In this document: in pieces, positions 46,248-54,465 of the stretch
How the letters are laid out: each line of letters opens with the position of its first letter
How positions within the stretch are numbered: position 1 is the first letter of the stretch
Assembly (NCBI RefSeq): GCF_900635775.1
Contig: NZ_LR134167.1
Coordinates: forward strand, 1,273,001 to 1,337,000
Length of the DNA: 64,000 nt
Source of the DNA: Avibacterium volantium
GTDB lineage: Bacteria; Pseudomonadota; Gammaproteobacteria; Enterobacterales; Pasteurellaceae
Direction: 5' to 3'
The notes under the pieces: generated by a model
Seen by the model: the letters and a program-made list of their open reading frames with translations, nothing else
Told to the model about the DNA's origin: nothing
The model's database searches: none
Position numbers and translations under genes: made by a program

Positions 46248-46280
46248 TAAAGTGCGGTGGTTTTTTCCGCACTTTTTTAA
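46248..46280. terminator. bidirectional terminator between ilvH and the LDH-like gene
   Basis: AAAGTGCGG (46249-46257) / CCGCACTTT (46267-46275), T run on plus and TTATTTTTT on minus. Confidence 0.8.
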
Positions 46281-46300
46281 TCAATATTATTTATCCATTA

Positions 46301-47251
46301 TTAACAATTCAATCCCGTGCTTTCTGCCACTTGCTCAACCACTTGGCGCAGGGCTTTGGCACATTGGTGAAGTTGTTCTAGCTCATCGGCAGGCAGTTTG
46401 TATTTCAAAATACGTTCTACGCCTTTGCTACTGATGACCATTGGCACGTTCACCACCACATCGTTTAAGCCGTATTCGCCATTGAGCATTGTGCCAACGG
46501 GCAAGACCGAATATTCATTAATGCTAATGGCGCGAATAATGCGGAACACGCTCGCCGCAATGGCGTGATTGGTGTTGAGTTTTAAGCTGAACACTTCTAA
46601 ACCAATGGCTTTGGTGGCTTTGAGTAGCTCTTGTGGATCGAGCATCGGCACATCATTTTGCTGGCAAAAATCATCGATTTTTTGCCCTGCGATATTGACG
46701 ATACTCCAAGGAATAAAACTATTTGCGCCGTGTTCGCCCATCACATAACCAAACACGTTTTTCGGATCGATTTTTACTTTATCGGCAATAATTTTCATCA
46801 TTCGCGCCGTATCCACCACACAACCTGCGCTAATCACACGGTGAGCGGGGAAGTTCGTATTGCGAATAATGAAGTGGGTGAGAATATCACAAGGATTGGT
46901 GACCACAATGATAATCGCATTGGGTGTATAACGTTCTAATTGACGGGCAATATCCACGGTGATTTTCGCATTGATATGACCGATTTCTAAGCGATCTTGC
47001 CCCACTTTAATTTGTGCGCCAGCGGTGATCACCACCACATCGCTATCACGAGTATCTTCATATTCACCGGAAATAACTTTGGTGTTTTTGGCGAAGGTTA
47101 ATGCGCTAGTATGGCTGAAATCTAACTGTTCACCACGAGTGCGTTCTTTGTTGAGATCCACCAAGACCACTTCTTGGCATTCACCCATAGTCAGAAGATA
47201 ATTACAAATGCCCACGCCCACAGCGCCAGCACCGATAATGGATACTTTCAT
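46301..47251 (-). CDS. L-lactate/L-2-hydroxyacid dehydrogenase family protein
   Basis: A 316-residue NAD-dependent dehydrogenase of the LDH/MDH family. GAGAVGVGI is the nucleotide-binding loop, VVDTARM holds the catalytic Asp and substrate Arg, and GEHGANSFIPWS holds the catalytic His. In the substrate-specificity loop true LDHs have Gln (TAGARQ) and MDHs Arg (TAGxxR); here the loop reads TAGAQIKVGQDR, which puts Ile at that position. This resembles L-2-hydroxyisocaproate dehydrogenases more than either textbook class. Calling it simply lactate dehydrogenase may therefore be wrong. It is transcribed alone, after the LysR gene. Confidence 0.85.
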   Translation of the reverse strand: MKVSIIGAGAVGVGICNYLLTMGECQEVVLVDLNKERTRGEQLDFSHTSALTFAKNTKVISGEYEDTRDSDVVVITAGAQIKVGQDRLEIGHINAKITVDIARQLERYTPNAIIIVVTNPCDILTHFIIRNTNFPAHRVISAGCVVDTARMMKIIADKVKIDPKNVFGYVMGEHGANSFIPWSIVNIAGQKIDDFCQQNDVPMLDPQELLKATKAIGLEVFSLKLNTNHAIAASVFRIIRAISINEYSVLPVGTMLNGEYGLNDVVVNVPMVISSKGVERILKYKLPADELEQLHQCAKALRQVVEQVAESTGLNC

Positions 47252-47352
47252 TGTGTTTTCCTGTATTTGTTATAAGTTAAGTTGTTTTCAAAAGGGCGTT
47301 AATCTTACTTTATCTGTTTCCCTTGCTCAACGCCTGAATAGAAAGTGCGGTG

Positions 47353-48234
47353 TTATTTTGGCGAATTTTTTGCTATTTCGCTCAAAAAATTAACACATGT
47401 CCGCACCGTTGGCGCAAGCCCGCGATTTTTATAATAAATGGCATATAAAGGCACGCTTTCCACTTGCCAATCGGGTAATAATTTTTGCCAATGAGGTTGA
47501 ATTAAGCCTGAAAGCTCAGGTAACAGGGCAATGCCATAGCTATCTTCAACAAGCTGCGCCAACACTGAAGCATCATTGGCTTGTAAGGCTTTTTTCCCTT
47601 GGATTAATTCCCGTTGATTGCCCTGCTTGAAAAGCCAATTTTTTCCATCACTTTTATGTAGCAAGCGGTGGTTTTTCAGTTCTTGTGGCGTGTATGGCGT
47701 GCCATTTGCCTTTAAATAATGAGGTGAAGCGTAAACCCCAGAATCAATATCTAATAAATGTTTGGCAACCACATCATCAAGATCAAGCTCACCAATGCGT
47801 AAGGCAATATCCACGCCTTCTTGCAATAAATTCGCGCGGCGGTTTTCCATTGTAATATTCAGCTCAACATCAGGGTGTTGCTGTAAATAGTGCGATAAAT
47901 GTGGTGTGAGCCAATAACGCAAAATTTCACTGGAAACGGAAATACGCAGTAACCCACGGGGCGTGGCTAAACAATCTGCCACAGAATTCACCGCACTTTC
48001 TGCCGCTTCCACCGCAATTAAGGCGTGTTGATAAAAATGTTCACCCAGATCATTTAGCCGCACCCCATTGCGATTACGATCGAGCAGTTTGCTACCCAGC
48101 TGATTTTCTAATTTTGTCAAACGGCGGCTTAAGCGAGATTTCGGCACGTTCAGCTGTTCCGCCGCGTGGGTTAGGCTACCAGATTGGATCACGGTAACAA
48201 AAAAACGCATATCATTGAGATCGATTTGTTGCAT
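47353..48234 (-). CDS. LysR family transcriptional regulator
   Basis: A 293-residue LysR-type regulator. The winged HTH covers about 1-65 (MRFFVTVIQSGSLTHAAEQLNVPKSRLSRRLTKLENQLGSKLL in parts), and the periplasmic-binding-protein-like effector domain runs from about 90 to 290. It resembles the DsdC/YafC-like subgroup often found beside pirin genes. The ATG at 48234 follows AAAGG; the frame is open to 48255. It is divergent from the DUF896 and pirin genes, 106 bases apart, and probably regulates them. The region holds TATTGTTCACTATATGGAACAAGTATA, near-palindromic in parts, as a candidate operator around 48262-48290. Confidence 0.9.
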   Translation of the reverse strand: MQQIDLNDMRFFVTVIQSGSLTHAAEQLNVPKSRLSRRLTKLENQLGSKLLDRNRNGVRLNDLGEHFYQHALIAVEAAESAVNSVADCLATPRGLLRISVSSEILRYWLTPHLSHYLQQHPDVELNITMENRRANLLQEGVDIALRIGELDLDDVVAKHLLDIDSGVYASPHYLKANGTPYTPQELKNHRLLHKSDGKNWLFKQGNQRELIQGKKALQANDASVLAQLVEDSYGIALLPELSGLIQPHWQKLLPDWQVESVPLYAIYYKNRGLAPTVRTCVNFLSEIAKNSPK

Positions 48235-48340
48235 AAATAGAACCTTTTGTTTCAAATTTGACTATTGTTCACTATATGGAACAAGTATAAACTACGCCAC
48301 AAGAAATAAGCAAACAGATTAATAATGGAGGAGAAAGAAA

Positions 48341-48580
48341 ATGCGTATTTTGGAATTAGATAGAATTAACGAATTAGCTCGCAAAGCAAAAGTTACCGCA
48401 CTTTCTGAAGCTGAATTAAATGAGCGTAGCGCGTTACGTCAGCGTTATTTAGCGGCAATCCGTGGACAATTAACCAATATTTTATCTACCGTAAGTGTGG
48501 TTGATCCAGACGGCAATGATGTTACCCCAACGAAATTGCGTGAAGCACAACGCAGTGGAATGCAAGTTGCCACTTATTAA
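48341..48580 (+). CDS. DUF896 family small protein
   Basis: A 79-residue protein of the DUF896 (YnzC/YozL) family, recognised by RINELARKAK, LSEAELNERSALRQRYLAAIRGQL and the conserved DPDGNDVTPTKLREAQ C-terminus. Bacillus YnzC is linked to the SOS operon, but the biochemical role is unknown, and the family is mostly Firmicute, so its presence in a Pasteurellaceae genome is mildly unusual. It has a strong ribosome site (GGAGGAG) and precedes the pirin gene by 68 bases, likely one operon under the divergent LysR protein. One uptake-signal core is present within it. Confidence 0.88.
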   Translation: MRILELDRINELARKAKVTALSEAELNERSALRQRYLAAIRGQLTNILSTVSVVDPDGNDVTPTKLREAQRSGMQVATY

Positions 48581-48648
48581 TGAACTAACCGCCCTGAATA
48601 TTCAGGGCATCACAAAAAACAGAATTGATCAAATTTAGGAGAAAAATT

Positions 48649-49518
48649 ATGCGTACAGTAAATCGAGTATATCAAGCACCACAACAACATTGGGTGGGCG
48701 ATGGCTTTTATGTATCACCTTTATTTTCACATAGCCAAAAAGATAAAGTAACTAGCCCATTTTTAATGCTAGATTACGCAATGCCAATGGAGTTTAAACC
48801 TCATAACGGCGCGCCAAGAGGCGTAGGCGCACATCCACACGCAGGATTTGAAACCGTCACAATCGCGTTACAAGGTGAAGTAGAACACCGTGATAGCGAT
48901 GGTAACGGCGGCGTAATTGGCTCAGGCGATGTACAATGGATGACCGCAGGAAATGGGATCGTTCACCAAGAGTTCCATAGCGAAAACTTCAGCCGTACAG
49001 GCGGAATGTTTGAAATGCTACAACTTTGGGTAAACTTGCCAGCGAAAGACAAAAACGCCCCAGCGGGTTATCAAAGCATTAAAGCGGCAGATATTCCAAC
49101 TTATCACTTTGCGGATAATGCAGGAACAGCACGCATTATTGCAGGTGAACTGGACGGCGTAAAAGGCCCAGCTCGTACCTTTACTGAGTTAAATATGTGG
49201 GAAATGGATATTAAAGCCAACCATAGCGTAACCATTAACGTGCCAGAAACCCACCATTTAATGTTGGTGGCATTACGCGGATCTGCCGTGATTAACGACA
49301 GCAACCGTGCGAACCCAACAGAATTGGTGATTTTCAACCACGAAAGCGGCGAAGTTAAAATCACCGCAGGTGATGAAAACGTGAAAATGGTGCTACTCAG
49401 CGGCGTGCCAATTGATGAGCCAATTGCAGCCTACGGCCCGTTCGTCATGAACACCCGCGAAGAATTAATCGAAAAATTCAACGCGTTTAACAAAGGTGAG
49501 TTTGGTGATATTCATTAA
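48649..49518 (+). CDS. pirin family protein
   Basis: A 289-residue bicupin. The N-terminal cupin holds the metal ligands in HPHAGFETVTI (two His) and IVHQEF (His, Glu); the C-terminal cupin (about 175-285) lacks metal ligands, as usual. Bacterial pirins include quercetin 2,3-dioxygenases and redox-linked enzyme regulators; the activity here is unknown. The ATG at 48649 follows AGGAGAAA; the frame is open to 48625. It is a common partner of divergent LysR genes. Confidence 0.92.
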   Translation: MRTVNRVYQAPQQHWVGDGFYVSPLFSHSQKDKVTSPFLMLDYAMPMEFKPHNGAPRGVGAHPHAGFETVTIALQGEVEHRDSDGNGGVIGSGDVQWMTAGNGIVHQEFHSENFSRTGGMFEMLQLWVNLPAKDKNAPAGYQSIKAADIPTYHFADNAGTARIIAGELDGVKGPARTFTELNMWEMDIKANHSVTINVPETHHLMLVALRGSAVINDSNRANPTELVIFNHESGEVKITAGDENVKMVLLSGVPIDEPIAAYGPFVMNTREELIEKFNAFNKGEFGDIH

Positions 49519-49546
49519 TCATCAATAACTAACCAAATAACTAACC

Positions 49547-49601
49547 AAGTGCAGTGGTTTTTAGGAAAATTTTCTCTAAAACCACCGCACTTTTTTATTT
49601 T
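49547..49601. repeat. 55 bp direct repeat (left), also pirin terminator
   Basis: A hairpin of paired uptake signals, AAGTGCAGTGGTTTTAG-type stem with T run, that terminates the pirin gene. The same 55 bases recur at 50334-50388 with two mismatches, flanking the toxin-antitoxin pair. Confidence 0.88.
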
Positions 49602-49619
49602 GATTAATAATGAATTTGA

Positions 49620-49665
49620 TTGTGAAGTTAACAAAATTTCTTTATGATGTGTTACAAAGTAACAC
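49620..49665 (+). promoter_or_regulatory. toxin-antitoxin promoter and operator
   Basis: TTGTGA (49620-49625) and TATGAT (49643-49648) are 17 bases apart. Directly after lies the perfect palindrome GTGTTAC-AAA-GTAACAC (49649-49665), positioned to block transcription. It is the probable autoregulatory operator for the antitoxin or the toxin-antitoxin complex. Confidence 0.7.
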
Positions 49666-49689
49666 GAATAAAGGAAATAGAAAGGGAAT

Positions 49690-49962
49690 ATGATGCAAGG
49701 CAGATTAAGACAACAAGGTGGGGCGATTATTTTAACCGTGCCAAATTCTATTGCCCTTCAAATGGGTTGGCAAGCAGGTAATGTGTTGAATATTGAAACG
49801 AAAAATGAAACGGTCGTGCTAAGTTCGGCTAAGCGTCAGCCTAAGGGACGAAAAAATCTTGCTCAGCTATTAGAAGGCATTGATAGCCAAGAAATTGCAG
49901 CGTTAAACGCTGATGTTGCTGAAGTGATGGAAAGCCCTGCACAAGGTAAAGAAGTATGGTAA
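49690..49962 (+). CDS. type II antitoxin, MazE/PemI-like (AbrB fold)
   Basis: A 90-residue antitoxin with an N-terminal SpoVT/AbrB-like DNA-binding domain (GRLRQQGGAIILTVPNSIALQMGWQAGNVLNIE, about 3-48) and a flexible acidic C-terminal tail (about 55-90) expected to wrap the toxin. The first two codons are both ATG; AAAGGGAAT precedes them. Its stop codon overlaps the toxin start region. It faces an operator palindrome that it probably binds. It is closest in style to PemI/ChpS antitoxins. Confidence 0.9.
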   Translation: MMQGRLRQQGGAIILTVPNSIALQMGWQAGNVLNIETKNETVVLSSAKRQPKGRKNLAQLLEGIDSQEIAALNADVAEVMESPAQGKEVW

Positions 49963-50318
49963 TGCGCGTGCCAAAAAAAGGGGAGATTTGGTATGTAGAT
50001 CCTGATCCAACATCAGAGCGAGAACTACGCAATCCCCATTATTTTATTGTGATTTCTGAACAGGTATTGAATCAGGCATTGGGCGTAGCAATTTGTTGTC
50101 CTATTTCCAGTGGTGGAAATGCGGCACGTTCGCAAAGTGTTACCGTTGCATTAGACGGGGCTAGCATAAAATCAGGAAAGGTAACTGGCGTTATTCTTTG
50201 TCATCAAATACGATCGCTTGATTTGAACGCTCGCAATGCAAAATTTGCTACTGTGGCAGAATCTTATTTGGTAGATGAAGTGGTGATGAAATTAGTGGAT
50301 CTTATTGATCCACAGTAA
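49956..50318 (+). CDS. type II toxin, PemK/MazF family endoribonuclease
   Basis: A 120-residue toxin of the PemK/MazF fold (PF02452): PKKGEIWYVDPDPTSERELRNPHYFIVIS at the N-terminus, then AICCPISSGG and VILCHQIRSLDLNARN, where the catalytic Arg and Thr/Ser of the family usually lie. Such toxins cut mRNA at short sequences and halt growth unless bound by the antitoxin. The ATG at 49956 gives a 7-base overlap with the antitoxin; ATG at 49962 (TAATG) is equally plausible. It ends 15 bases before the right direct repeat. Confidence 0.92.
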   Translation: MVMRVPKKGEIWYVDPDPTSERELRNPHYFIVISEQVLNQALGVAICCPISSGGNAARSQSVTVALDGASIKSGKVTGVILCHQIRSLDLNARNAKFATVAESYLVDEVVMKLVDLIDPQ

Positions 50319-50333
50319 AATGATTGATATAAA

Positions 50334-50388
50334 AAGTGCGGTGGTTTTTAGGAAAATTTTCTCTAAAACTACCGCACTTTTTTATTTT
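50334..50388. repeat. 55 bp direct repeat (right), bidirectional terminator
   Basis: Near-identical to 49547-49601 (53 of 55 bases). Here the full uptake signals AAGTGCGGT and ACCGCACTT pair into a hairpin with T runs on both sides, serving the toxin gene on plus and the MOSC gene on minus. Confidence 0.88.
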
Positions 50389-51176
50389 AACGTCAAAACT
50401 TTCACTTCATCATTTACGCGAATAATCCCCGTATTCAATGGAATTAAATTAATGCCGAAAAGTGGTGCGCCTTGTTCATTGCGGTTGAGTTTTTTCAGCG
50501 TGCGGAAAGGTTCCATTTTCGGATCGGTTTGGTTGGTGGTAGGGTTGCGAGTGGTGAGAACGCAGCGTTCGCAGGGTTTGCTGTGTAAGAATTTGACTTC
50601 ACCAATTTGAATTTCAGCCCATTGCTGTTCTTCAAAGGGGGCGATGCCGTCAATAATTAGATTTGGGCGAAATTGCAGCGGTGAAATTGGGCTTGGGCAA
50701 GCTTGCTGTACTGCGTTAAAAGACGCTTCAGTGATGAGCAAAAGTGGGTAGCCATCGGCAAAAGAAAGCGGTTGGTCGGAGTAGCGTTTAATTTTGCGTT
50801 GCGTGTGTTCGCCTGTCCAGCGCAATTGCACGGCACGGCCTATTTTCTCGCTAAACCAGTGATTAATGTCTTGCGGTGCAAGCAATGAGTTAAATTCATT
50901 CCCCCACACTTCGCAGGCTTGGCTTTGCTGAAAATCCGTATATTGAACTTGAATGGCTGAACCGTCTTTATGTTGAATATATAAACCAAGCGGTGTTGGT
51001 AAGGCGTAAAAATGATACAGTTCCGCATCTTTGCGTGCGGTGATAAAGGTGCCGTCTAATTCTGTGAGCATAAACGTGCGATCAAAATTTAGCCCTTGCG
51101 GTTGAACCACGGCTTGCGCCACTTCATAGCTTTGCGTAGATTTGATTGGGTATAAGTAAATATGCTGTAATTTCAT
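50382..51176 (-). CDS. MOSC domain protein (YcbX/mARC-like)
   Basis: A 264-residue molybdenum-cofactor sulfurase C-terminal (MOSC) protein with the MOSC_N beta-barrel domain (about 1-115, IYLYPIKSTQSYEV, FDRTFMLTELDGTFITARK) and the MOSC domain (about 120-260). The conserved Cys lies in KPCERCVLTTRNP, the expected molybdenum ligand. YcbX-type proteins reduce N-hydroxylated compounds. E. coli YcbX carries an extra C-terminal 2Fe-2S domain (total 369) that is missing here, so an external ferredoxin would be needed. It sits 3 bases after dacB. Confidence 0.88.
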   Translation of the reverse strand: MKLQHIYLYPIKSTQSYEVAQAVVQPQGLNFDRTFMLTELDGTFITARKDAELYHFYALPTPLGLYIQHKDGSAIQVQYTDFQQSQACEVWGNEFNSLLAPQDINHWFSEKIGRAVQLRWTGEHTQRKIKRYSDQPLSFADGYPLLLITEASFNAVQQACPSPISPLQFRPNLIIDGIAPFEEQQWAEIQIGEVKFLHSKPCERCVLTTRNPTTNQTDPKMEPFRTLKKLNRNEQGAPLFGINLIPLNTGIIRVNDEVKVLTLK

Positions 51177-51179
51177 CGC

Positions 51180-52622
51180 TTAATCCTGATAAAGTTGGTT
51201 GTAAAGGGCATTTTCAAAACGCACTAAGGGCGCGCGTTTGGTTTTGTTTTCCAGATCGCCCGTGGAATAGCCGTTGATAAATTGTACGAAGGCAATAGGG
51301 TCGCCTTTCGCATTTTTCATAAAGCCCGCGAGGTTATAAACCCCTTTTAATGCGCCTGTTTTTGCAGAAATGTTTTGCGCTAAAGGGGGATTGGTCATCG
51401 AACCCCGTCCGCTTAATGTGCCATCTACCCCCGCAATAGGAAAGCTGTCTAATAAATGCAGTTGCGTTTCGTGATTGGCAATATATTCAAGGGCTTGCAA
51501 CATTATATTGGCAGAAATTGAGTTGTGGCGTGAAAGCCCTGACCCATCGGCGATAACGCTATTATCGAATTTTATTCCTGCTTGAGATTGCAAAATTTGG
51601 CGCATTGCTTTTGCGGAAAGTTGAAAGGACGCAGGGCGCTTGTAATAGTGATAACCAATGGTGCGAAAGAGGGCATCGGCAATTTGGTTATCGGATTTTT
51701 TCATCATTTTTTTGATCAAATCTGGCAGCGGTTTAGACAAATGCTGTGCTAAAAACTGCCCTTTTTGTGCCGTGCGCGGCTGTTGGATTTTACCATTAAA
51801 TGCAATGCCAAGGCGGTTTAATTGACGTTGAATAATGGCTGCAGCATAAGCATTGGGATCTTGCACAGCAAAACTGAGCGCAAAAGGTTTACTTTGACGA
51901 GCAAGACAGCCTTTAATTTGATAGCGATTGTTGTCGTGCAACACGGCATCAAGTTGGCAATAAGGCGCTTCTTCTTTGCTTGCCACACGCACTTGACCGA
52001 ACACTTGCACAGGATATTGCGCTGGCACATTGAATTTCACCAATTCACCCGTAGGCAAATTGGCATCAAGATCCACATAAAAACAGTTGTGATTGATATT
52101 CACCGCCGCAGGGGGTGAATTAAAGCACATTGACAAATCATTCCAAATCCAACCTAAGCCACGGTCGTGTCCAGTAAATACGGAAGTATCTAAAATAAGA
52201 TCACCTGTAATGCGCTGAATGCCTTGTTGTTTTAATTGGGCTAGTAGATGATACAGTTGATCACTGGTTAAATCTGGATCACCTGTGAAGACAATGACTA
52301 AGTTACCGCGTAACTCACCATTTTGAATATCACCTTGACGTAGCAGAGTTGTTTTAAAATAAAATTCATCGCCAAGGCTGAGTTTAGCGGCGAGTGCGGT
52401 AAATACTTTCTGCGTACTTGCAGGAAGCATAAAGGTTTGTGGATTAAGTGCGGTGAGAATTTCTTGCGTTTTTAAGTTTTTCGCCACAAAAGAAAGGCTC
52501 GTTCCCCCAGGAAGCTGCGTGCTAAGTTGTGCCACGTCCACTTCAGCAGCACTATATGGCGTGTGCAAAGCAAAGGCAATGCCTAATGCGAAAGGCAGTA
52601 ATTTTGATGATAATTTGTACAT
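51180..52622 (-). CDS. dacB: D-alanyl-D-alanine carboxypeptidase/endopeptidase (PBP4)
   Basis: A 480-residue periplasmic penicillin-binding protein of class C that trims and cuts peptidoglycan cross-links. A signal peptide (about 1-27, cut after AAE or nearby) is followed by the split catalytic domain. The SxxK motif is PASTQKVF (near residue 68), SxN is KKSDNQIAD (near 307), and KTG is SAKTGALKG (near 416). Length fits E. coli DacB (477). It is divergent from greA, the same neighbourhood as in E. coli and H. influenzae, and directly upstream of the MOSC gene. Confidence 0.95.
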   Translation of the reverse strand: MYKLSSKLLPFALGIAFALHTPYSAAEVDVAQLSTQLPGGTSLSFVAKNLKTQEILTALNPQTFMLPASTQKVFTALAAKLSLGDEFYFKTTLLRQGDIQNGELRGNLVIVFTGDPDLTSDQLYHLLAQLKQQGIQRITGDLILDTSVFTGHDRGLGWIWNDLSMCFNSPPAAVNINHNCFYVDLDANLPTGELVKFNVPAQYPVQVFGQVRVASKEEAPYCQLDAVLHDNNRYQIKGCLARQSKPFALSFAVQDPNAYAAAIIQRQLNRLGIAFNGKIQQPRTAQKGQFLAQHLSKPLPDLIKKMMKKSDNQIADALFRTIGYHYYKRPASFQLSAKAMRQILQSQAGIKFDNSVIADGSGLSRHNSISANIMLQALEYIANHETQLHLLDSFPIAGVDGTLSGRGSMTNPPLAQNISAKTGALKGVYNLAGFMKNAKGDPIAFVQFINGYSTGDLENKTKRAPLVRFENALYNQLYQD

Positions 52623-52827
52623 AAATAATCGCTATGGTTGCTATTTTTTTTTAGAAACACAATAATAGTGCTGGATACTGCGAGAGTAAAATTATTTCTT
52701 GCATAAAATGGTGTAATAATGCGGTTTACATCAGAATGATTTTTTGAGCTACGACAAAGCTGAATAATGAAAACATATTGCTTTGTTGCGGTTTTATTTT
52801 TGACTAAAAAAGGAACAAGGATTAACA

Positions 52828-53304
52828 ATGCAACAAATTCCAATGACGGTACGCGGTGCAGCGCAATTAAGAGAAGAGTTAGAGTTTTTAAAGAATGTTC
52901 GCCGTCCAGAAATTATTAAAGCTATTGCGGAAGCGCGTGAACACGGTGATTTGAAAGAGAATGCGGAATATCACGCGGCGCGTGAACAGCAAGGTTTTTG
53001 CGAAGGGCGTATTCAAGAAATTGAAGGGAAATTAGCCAACAGCCAAATCATTGATGTAACTAAAATGCCAAATAACGGTAAAGTGATCTTTGGTGCAACC
53101 GTAGTGCTGGTGAATGTGAATACGGACGAAGAAGTTACCTACCAAATCGTGGGCGATGATGAAGCGGATATTAAACAAGGCTTAATTTCGGTAAATTCAC
53201 CCATTGCTCGTGGCTTGATCGGTAAAGAAGTGGATGATAGTGTCACCATCGCCACCCCTGGGGGAACGGTTGAGTTCGATATTATTGAGGTGGAATATAA
53301 ATAA
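52828..53304 (+). CDS. greA: transcription elongation factor GreA
   Basis: A 158-residue factor that enters the RNA polymerase secondary channel and stimulates cleavage of backtracked RNA. The N-terminal coiled coil (about 1-75) carries the tip acidic residues in [20 protein letters not shown], and a globular C-terminal FKBP-like domain follows (about 80-158). It starts with the canonical [18 protein letters not shown]. Ribosome site AAGGAACAAGG. Divergent from dacB. Confidence 0.97.
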   Translation: MQQIPMTVRGAAQLREELEFLKNVRRPEIIKAIAEAREHGDLKENAEYHAAREQQGFCEGRIQEIEGKLANSQIIDVTKMPNNGKVIFGATVVLVNVNTDEEVTYQIVGDDEADIKQGLISVNSPIARGLIGKEVDDSVTIATPGGTVEFDIIEVEYK

Positions 53305-53307
53305 AAA

Positions 53308-53338
53308 AATAGGGCGTTTTAATACGCCCCATTTTACT
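53308..53338. terminator. bidirectional terminator between greA and yhbY
   Basis: GGGCGT / ACGCCC (53312-53317, 53324-53329) with A run before and T run after; serves the convergent genes on both strands. Confidence 0.8.
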
Positions 53339-53634
53339 TATTTTTTAGGTAAGGAAATTTTATGCTCTTCGCTTGGTCGATAAAGCACAAGGATATGACC
53401 GATAGTTTGCACTGCTGCGGCTTGCGTTTCTCTCACAATCGCATCAATAATCAGCTGTTTGGTTTCGCGATCGGCGCCAGCAATTTTCACTTTAATTAAT
53501 TCGTGATGATTGAGGGCGTTGTCGATTTCAGCAATAACCCCTTCGGTTAAGCCATTTCCACCTAGCATAACGACAGGGCTTAAATGGTGTGCAAGCCCTT
53601 TTAAAAATTGTTTTTGTTTTGTTGATAACTGCAT
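53338..53634 (-). CDS. yhbY: ribosome assembly RNA-binding protein YhbY (CRM domain)
   Basis: A 98-residue single-CRM-domain protein that binds pre-50S ribosomal particles. LSTKQKQFLKGLAHHLSPVVMLGGNGLTEGVI with the GxxG loop, and HELIKVKIAG, are diagnostic. It is convergent with greA and divergent from rlmE; the order greA-yhbY-rlmE-ftsH is the one seen in E. coli. Length equals E. coli YhbY (97). Confidence 0.95.
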   Translation of the reverse strand: MQLSTKQKQFLKGLAHHLSPVVMLGGNGLTEGVIAEIDNALNHHELIKVKIAGADRETKQLIIDAIVRETQAAAVQTIGHILVLYRPSEEHKISLPKK

Positions 53635-53752
53635 TAATTTAATCCTATGTTTATAAAGTGCGGTGGTTTTTTATGGAGAAATTCCGAATACCACCTTGAA
53701 CTGGGAAATTTTAACCTCATATTGACAAAACTACCACAAAAATTAAGAAATT

Positions 53753-54382
53753 ATGGGAAAGAAAAAACGTTCAGCAAGTTCAACCCGTTGGTTGAATGAG
53801 CATTTTAAAGATCTATTTGTGCAAAAAGCACATAAGCAAAAATTGCGTTCTCGAGCTTATTTTAAGCTTGATGAAATTCAGCAAACGGATCGCTTATTTA
53901 AACCGGGTATGACCGTGGTAGATCTCGGTGCAGCACCGGGTGGTTGGTCGCAATATGTGGTGAGCCAAATTGGTGGCAAAGGGCGTGTTATCGCCTGTGA
54001 TATTTTAGAAATGGATCCTATTGTGGGGGTTGATTTTCTGCAAGGGGATTTCCGTGAAGAAAATGTATTGAATGCTTTGCTGGAACGCGTAGGTGAGGCA
54101 AAAGTTGATGTGGTAATGTCGGATATGGCGCCAAATTTTAGTGGTATGCCATCAGTGGACATTCCTCGTGCAATGTATTTAGTGGAACTGGCTTTGGATA
54201 TGTGTAAACAAGTATTGGCGCACAAAGGCAGTTTCGTTGTGAAAGTTTTCCAAGGTGAGGGCTTTGATGAATATTTAAGAGAAATTCGTTCTCTGTTTAG
54301 TGTCGTTAAAGTGCGTAAACCTGAAGCATCTCGTGGGCGTTCTCGTGAGGTGTATATTGTGGCAACGGGTTACAAATATTAA
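53753..54382 (+). CDS. rlmE: 23S rRNA (uridine-2'-O) methyltransferase
   Basis: The 209-residue heat-shock methyltransferase RlmE/FtsJ, which methylates U2552 in the A loop of 23S rRNA. The SAM site [14 protein letters not shown] and the K-D-K-E catalytic residues ([38 protein letters not shown]) are all present. Length equals E. coli FtsJ (209). It sits upstream of ftsH as in most gammaproteobacteria, here with an 83-base gap. Confidence 0.97.
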   Translation: MGKKKRSASSTRWLNEHFKDLFVQKAHKQKLRSRAYFKLDEIQQTDRLFKPGMTVVDLGAAPGGWSQYVVSQIGGKGRVIACDILEMDPIVGVDFLQGDFREENVLNALLERVGEAKVDVVMSDMAPNFSGMPSVDIPRAMYLVELALDMCKQVLAHKGSFVVKVFQGEGFDEYLREIRSLFSVVKVRKPEASRGRSREVYIVATGYKY

Positions 54383-54465
54383 CTATAAATTCAATAACTT
54401 CTCATTTTGGAATGAATGTAGTAATCTTGTAACAAATTATTAACTTAGAAAAACGAGGTCAAACC

